64,000 bases of DNA, taken from positions 1 to 64,000 of the forward strand of contig JAKSYS010000177.1 in assembly GCA_022925895.1 (NCBI GenBank), read 5' to 3'. Numbering within the stretch: position 1 is the stretch's first letter; every line of letters begins with the position of its first letter. Below the pieces are notes generated by a model that worked only from the letters and a program-made list of their open reading frames with translations, did no database searches and was not told the DNA's origin. This document shows, piece by piece, positions 61,298 through 64,000 of this stretch. The stretch is from Fragilaria crotonensis (Eukaryota > Bacillariophyta > Fragilariophyceae > Fragilariales > Fragilariaceae). Both the position numbers and the translations under genes were made by a program.

Positions 61298-62065
61298 CCC
61301 TGTATTGAACCTTCTTACATCAATGACGCCAAGGGACGCATTGACATCAAATCTCCTAAAGCTTCAGCCCAAGTTGATGCAGGAAGCCAGCAATTTGACA
61401 ATCTCGGACCATACGTGATGTCTGTTCGAAGTAGCATGACGGCATCAGTCAAAATAGCATATTTACCTTTGTCAACCATTGTATCTATAGATTTATCACC
61501 AACAGTAGGTTCACTGAGTTACATAGGAAGGTGACTGCAGGAGGTAAATCTATAGATTAGAATGGAAATGTTGCAAACGACGGCTTGAAAATCTCATTGT
61601 GGAAGCCTTGCTTCCAACACGACAAAGTCCCGCCCTCGTGACGTCATATTGGCAGTGAAATCGGTCTAGCGTAGAATTAATACTGGGACGTGCGCCCGGA
61701 TTTTAGAACAGAAAACCAGCTGTAACGGTTACGTCCTGGTTCTTAACCTGAACCCTATGCCGACATGCGCGTCGACAGGTTCCGTTAACCCGAACCCTAT
61801 CATGGTTGCTCGCCAGGCTTCTATCCTGGCCGGTCGCCGGGTTCCCTTCCCGGAAACTCCGACCACTTTCAATTTAAATTTGGTGCCTAGCACCGATTTA
61901 AATTGTTCTAACCTTTGTTCTTTTCCCTTCCAGCTCAACTTTTATACCAGCAGTACATGTTCCTACTGCCTGAGAATTGAAATTCTCATTCCTTGTGCTC
62001 ACTTTTTTTTGCAAAACTTGTCTAACCCAACTCACCCTTCATCCTCAACTTTTGCAACTCTCACC
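61298..62065. other. Leader of the downstream long reading frame
   Basis: 61298-61700 holds a palindromic word (atctatagat) on both sides of about 60 bp (61489-61558). From about 61719 (TGTAACGGTTACG) to about 61990 the sequence is compact and starts with TG, and could be an LTR or 5' leader. It contains a 36-bp imperfect palindrome (61870-61905) and two copies of an AACC(T/C)GAACCCTAT word (61736-61800). Confidence 0.4.
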
Positions 62066-64000
62066 ATGGTCAACCCAGCACTAACCCATTTGCCTCCAAC
62101 TGAGGCCAACTGCCCACCCTCCCAATGTGTCAAGCCTACGAAACACATGGTGAACTATGTCGCCGCCGACAGCAATTTTGCAGCTCCTTTTGATGCAGAT
62201 GCACTCAAAAATGCTGCCCTACCTCTCAAGAAGCATTCCTTTTCCTATGTTGCAACTACTAACACTTCTTCCATTGCTGAATCTAACACCTACAGGCCCA
62301 AGAAGAGCCCCAAGCAAGCTCCAGGCCATTTTCAGCACTCCGCAACGGCCCTGACTCCTGAGCAAGAGTCCGCCATCATCTCGCGTTTCCTTGAAACCAT
62401 CGATCAAGAACGCCTCCAAGGTCAAGACACCAACAACAGAGTTTACTACGCCTGCGAACTCTCCTACGAAGCAGGATCTACCGATATGGGTCGCTCCCAT
62501 TCTCTTTCCATCAAAAACGGCGCCATCAACGACATCGCAGCCGCCGAACTCCAAGACATTCAAGACATTTATGCGCGCAATACCCTCGTTTCCACCATCA
62601 TCTCGCGCCAAGAAGACCTCCAACTCGCCTCCTACAAAAGGCCTATCAAGAACCAACGTGTCAGATTCAATTTTAACGTCGAAACCATCAAGATCAAGAA
62701 CAACAATGAAGTCGCGAAATGCGACTCTTTCAAGATTCCGGCGACGAACGCCGAAGACCTCCACTACGACAAGAGGGGTATCATCCAAACCGCCTTCAAA
62801 AAGGCTCTCCAATGCATGTCAACAATCAAATTTCCGACGATTACTCGAGCAGAAATCGTCCGAACAGTGGACTGCATCAAAGAATTAGCGCAGAACGCGC
62901 GTTTTCCTACGCCGTGCAAGCGCGAAGCTCGCAAGAGCGATTCTGACGACGACATCACATCAAGCGAAGCCAGAGCTTCCGACAACATGTCTACTTTTCT
63001 CCAGGCGCCAAGAATTGGCGGAGAACAAGCAAAAACAGTAATGGCAATAATGGACAAGTTCCATGGCCAAAATTGCAAATTCTCCTCTGAGTGCCTCTCC
63101 AAGTCTCCAGAACTGCTGAATCCACCTACAAGTACTACAATGATGCAGCTTCCTATGAGATTGGAAGAATTTCACAGAATTTTCTTCCCAACTTCACCTG
63201 AGAATGTCATCCCATTACTCAAGGACCATATTAATGTGGTCACACACGATGGCAAACTCACTTTCCCTGTGACCCATCCGGTTACAACTTCCCATCTAAC
63301 TGTCGGCACTTCAATTGCTACTCAGAATGATGAGAACACCCCCGTCCACGCTGACGCCATCAATGGCCCCCTTCCGCACGACGGAATTGGTCCGATGTCC
63401 GAACGCGATCCCGGAATTGAAAATGCCGTTAACCCCAACTTCAACGATGACATTTCCGATAACGGCCTTGACTTAAGTAACATGTCATGCGGAATCCGAT
63501 GGAAACAAATGATGACAGAGATATTCATCAAGACTCCCCCGGACAAGAAATCGAAATTCCCTACGTCGAATTCCCCTCCCACGCCGCCCTACACAGACAA
63601 GACTCCCGTGGACACCACCTACGAATCTGCGGACATGCTGACGACTACGATTCCAGCACAGCCACAGACTACGTCCGCCTTCCGCCACCCGCCGGACACC
63701 AAGATCTACCATGCTTCGGACATCAAGCACAAGAAAACTACCCGATTCTCAGTCACACTTCCACAATTTTTGAACAGAAAGCCTGCAGCTTTTAAAAGCT
63801 GCAATCCCTTCAGTTTTCTGTCAATTGCTGAGAACTCTCACAAGTTGCATCCCACCACTGACAGCGCTTCCGATTGCCTACTATCTACGACTGCAGCAGG
63901 CATCACCAACTTGATCAAGACAATGTCACACAATCACCCAGAATGCCCATGCACAAACAAGACACCAGAGACACTCCTTCATGTCATTCCTGGTGAGTCT
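62066..64000 (+). CDS. Long open frame running off the window, probable retroelement first gene
   Basis: From the ATG at 62066 (MVNPALTHLPPTEANCPPSQ) the frame is open for 645 codons to the last base, so the gene is partial only because the window ends. It is rich in Pro, Thr, Ser and Lys. It has a structured middle (LTPEQESAIISRFLETIDQ to VYYACELSYEAGS, and RGIIQTAFKKALQCMSTIKF) and a late HNHPECPC cluster that could bind metal. I see no signal peptide or enzyme motif. The compact leader upstream and the mobile-element-rich setting suggest a gag/ORF1-like gene of a retroelement, LTR or non-LTR. A host gene of unknown function is the alternative. The visible part looks whole. Confidence 0.6.
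   Translation, partial: MVNPALTHLPPTEANCPPSQCVKPTKHMVNYVAADSNFAAPFDADALKNAALPLKKHSFSYVATTNTSSIAESNTYRPKKSPKQAPGHFQHSATALTPEQESAIISRFLETIDQERLQGQDTNNRVYYACELSYEAGSTDMGRSHSLSIKNGAINDIAAAELQDIQDIYARNTLVSTIISRQEDLQLASYKRPIKNQRVRFNFNVETIKIKNNNEVAKCDSFKIPATNAEDLHYDKRGIIQTAFKKALQCMSTIKFPTITRAEIVRTVDCIKELAQNARFPTPCKREARKSDSDDDITSSEARASDNMSTFLQAPRIGGEQAKTVMAIMDKFHGQNCKFSSECLSKSPELLNPPTSTTMMQLPMRLEEFHRIFFPTSPENVIPLLKDHINVVTHDGKLTFPVTHPVTTSHLTVGTSIATQNDENTPVHADAINGPLPHDGIGPMSERDPGIENAVNPNFNDDISDNGLDLSNMSCGIRWKQMMTEIFIKTPPDKKSKFPTSNSPPTPPYTDKTPVDTTYESADMLTTTIPAQPQTTSAFRHPPDTKIYHASDIKHKKTTRFSVTLPQFLNRKPAAFKSCNPFSFLSIAENSHKLHPTTDSASDCLLSTTAAGITNLIKTMSHNHPECPCTNKTPETLLHVIPGES

Noticed and set aside
61209-61534. 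Plus-strand open frames over the start of the DDE element
   Set aside because: They are the complement of the transposase N-terminus and its upstream region.
1-64000. CRISPR arrays, ribosomal RNA operons and bacterial operon signals
   Set aside because: None seen; intron structure and gene families show a eukaryotic nuclear sequence.

Overview
The window looks like nuclear DNA of a diatom (stramenopile alga), probably a pennate one. Three things point there. Two gene products carry a signal peptide followed by an ASAFAP-like plastid-import motif (the ferredoxin-like protein at 26.3 kb and the PPR protein at 43.1 kb). Most host introns are short (about 65-120 bp) GT-AG introns. A small copia-type element of the kind common in diatoms is present. 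The species cannot be fixed from sequence alone.

Host genes lie in compact clusters. 0.1-7.4 kb: an ankyrin-TRP-type cation channel (-), a three-repeat MYB factor (+) and GDP-L-fucose synthase (-). 14.3-22.9 kb: a membrane-anchored SGNH-fold protein whose two key catalytic residues are replaced (+), a Tim17/NDUFA11-like inner-membrane protein (-), and two tandem EGF-repeat type I membrane proteins with the same four-exon structure (+). 26.3 kb: a plastid 2Fe-2S protein (+). 35.7-48.6 kb: SPT6 (+), a 2OG-Fe(II) oxygenase-like protein (-), a plastid PPR protein (+), an ACAD10/11-type phosphotransferase with a frameshift (-) and a MED21-like Mediator subunit (+). 50.9-52.6 kb: actin (+). I derived the exon boundaries by matching GT-AG sites to reading phase and to family conservation.

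Mobile DNA fills much of the rest. 9457-14280 is a PIF/Harbinger element with perfect 14-bp ends and a TGA duplication. 23112-25978 is a young copia-type LTR fossil. About 27.3-30.4 kb is a decayed Harbinger relative (Plant_tran type) with its convergent accessory gene. 30619-35261 is a Mutator-like element with 443-bp terminal inverted repeats and an 8-bp duplication. 49395-50384 is a MITE-like element. 53671-57332 is a nest of inverted-repeat elements. About 58.3-61.3 kb is a decayed DDE transposase of an unusual family. From 62066 an uninterrupted reading frame runs off the end of the window and is probably the first gene of a retroelement.

The most notable items are the MULE with matching ends but a broken transposase, the Harbinger with a cysteine-rich second gene and a duplicated right end, the unfamiliar DDE family at 58-61 kb, the nested inverted repeats at 53.7-57.3 kb, and the SGNH protein that appears to have lost its catalytic Ser and His.
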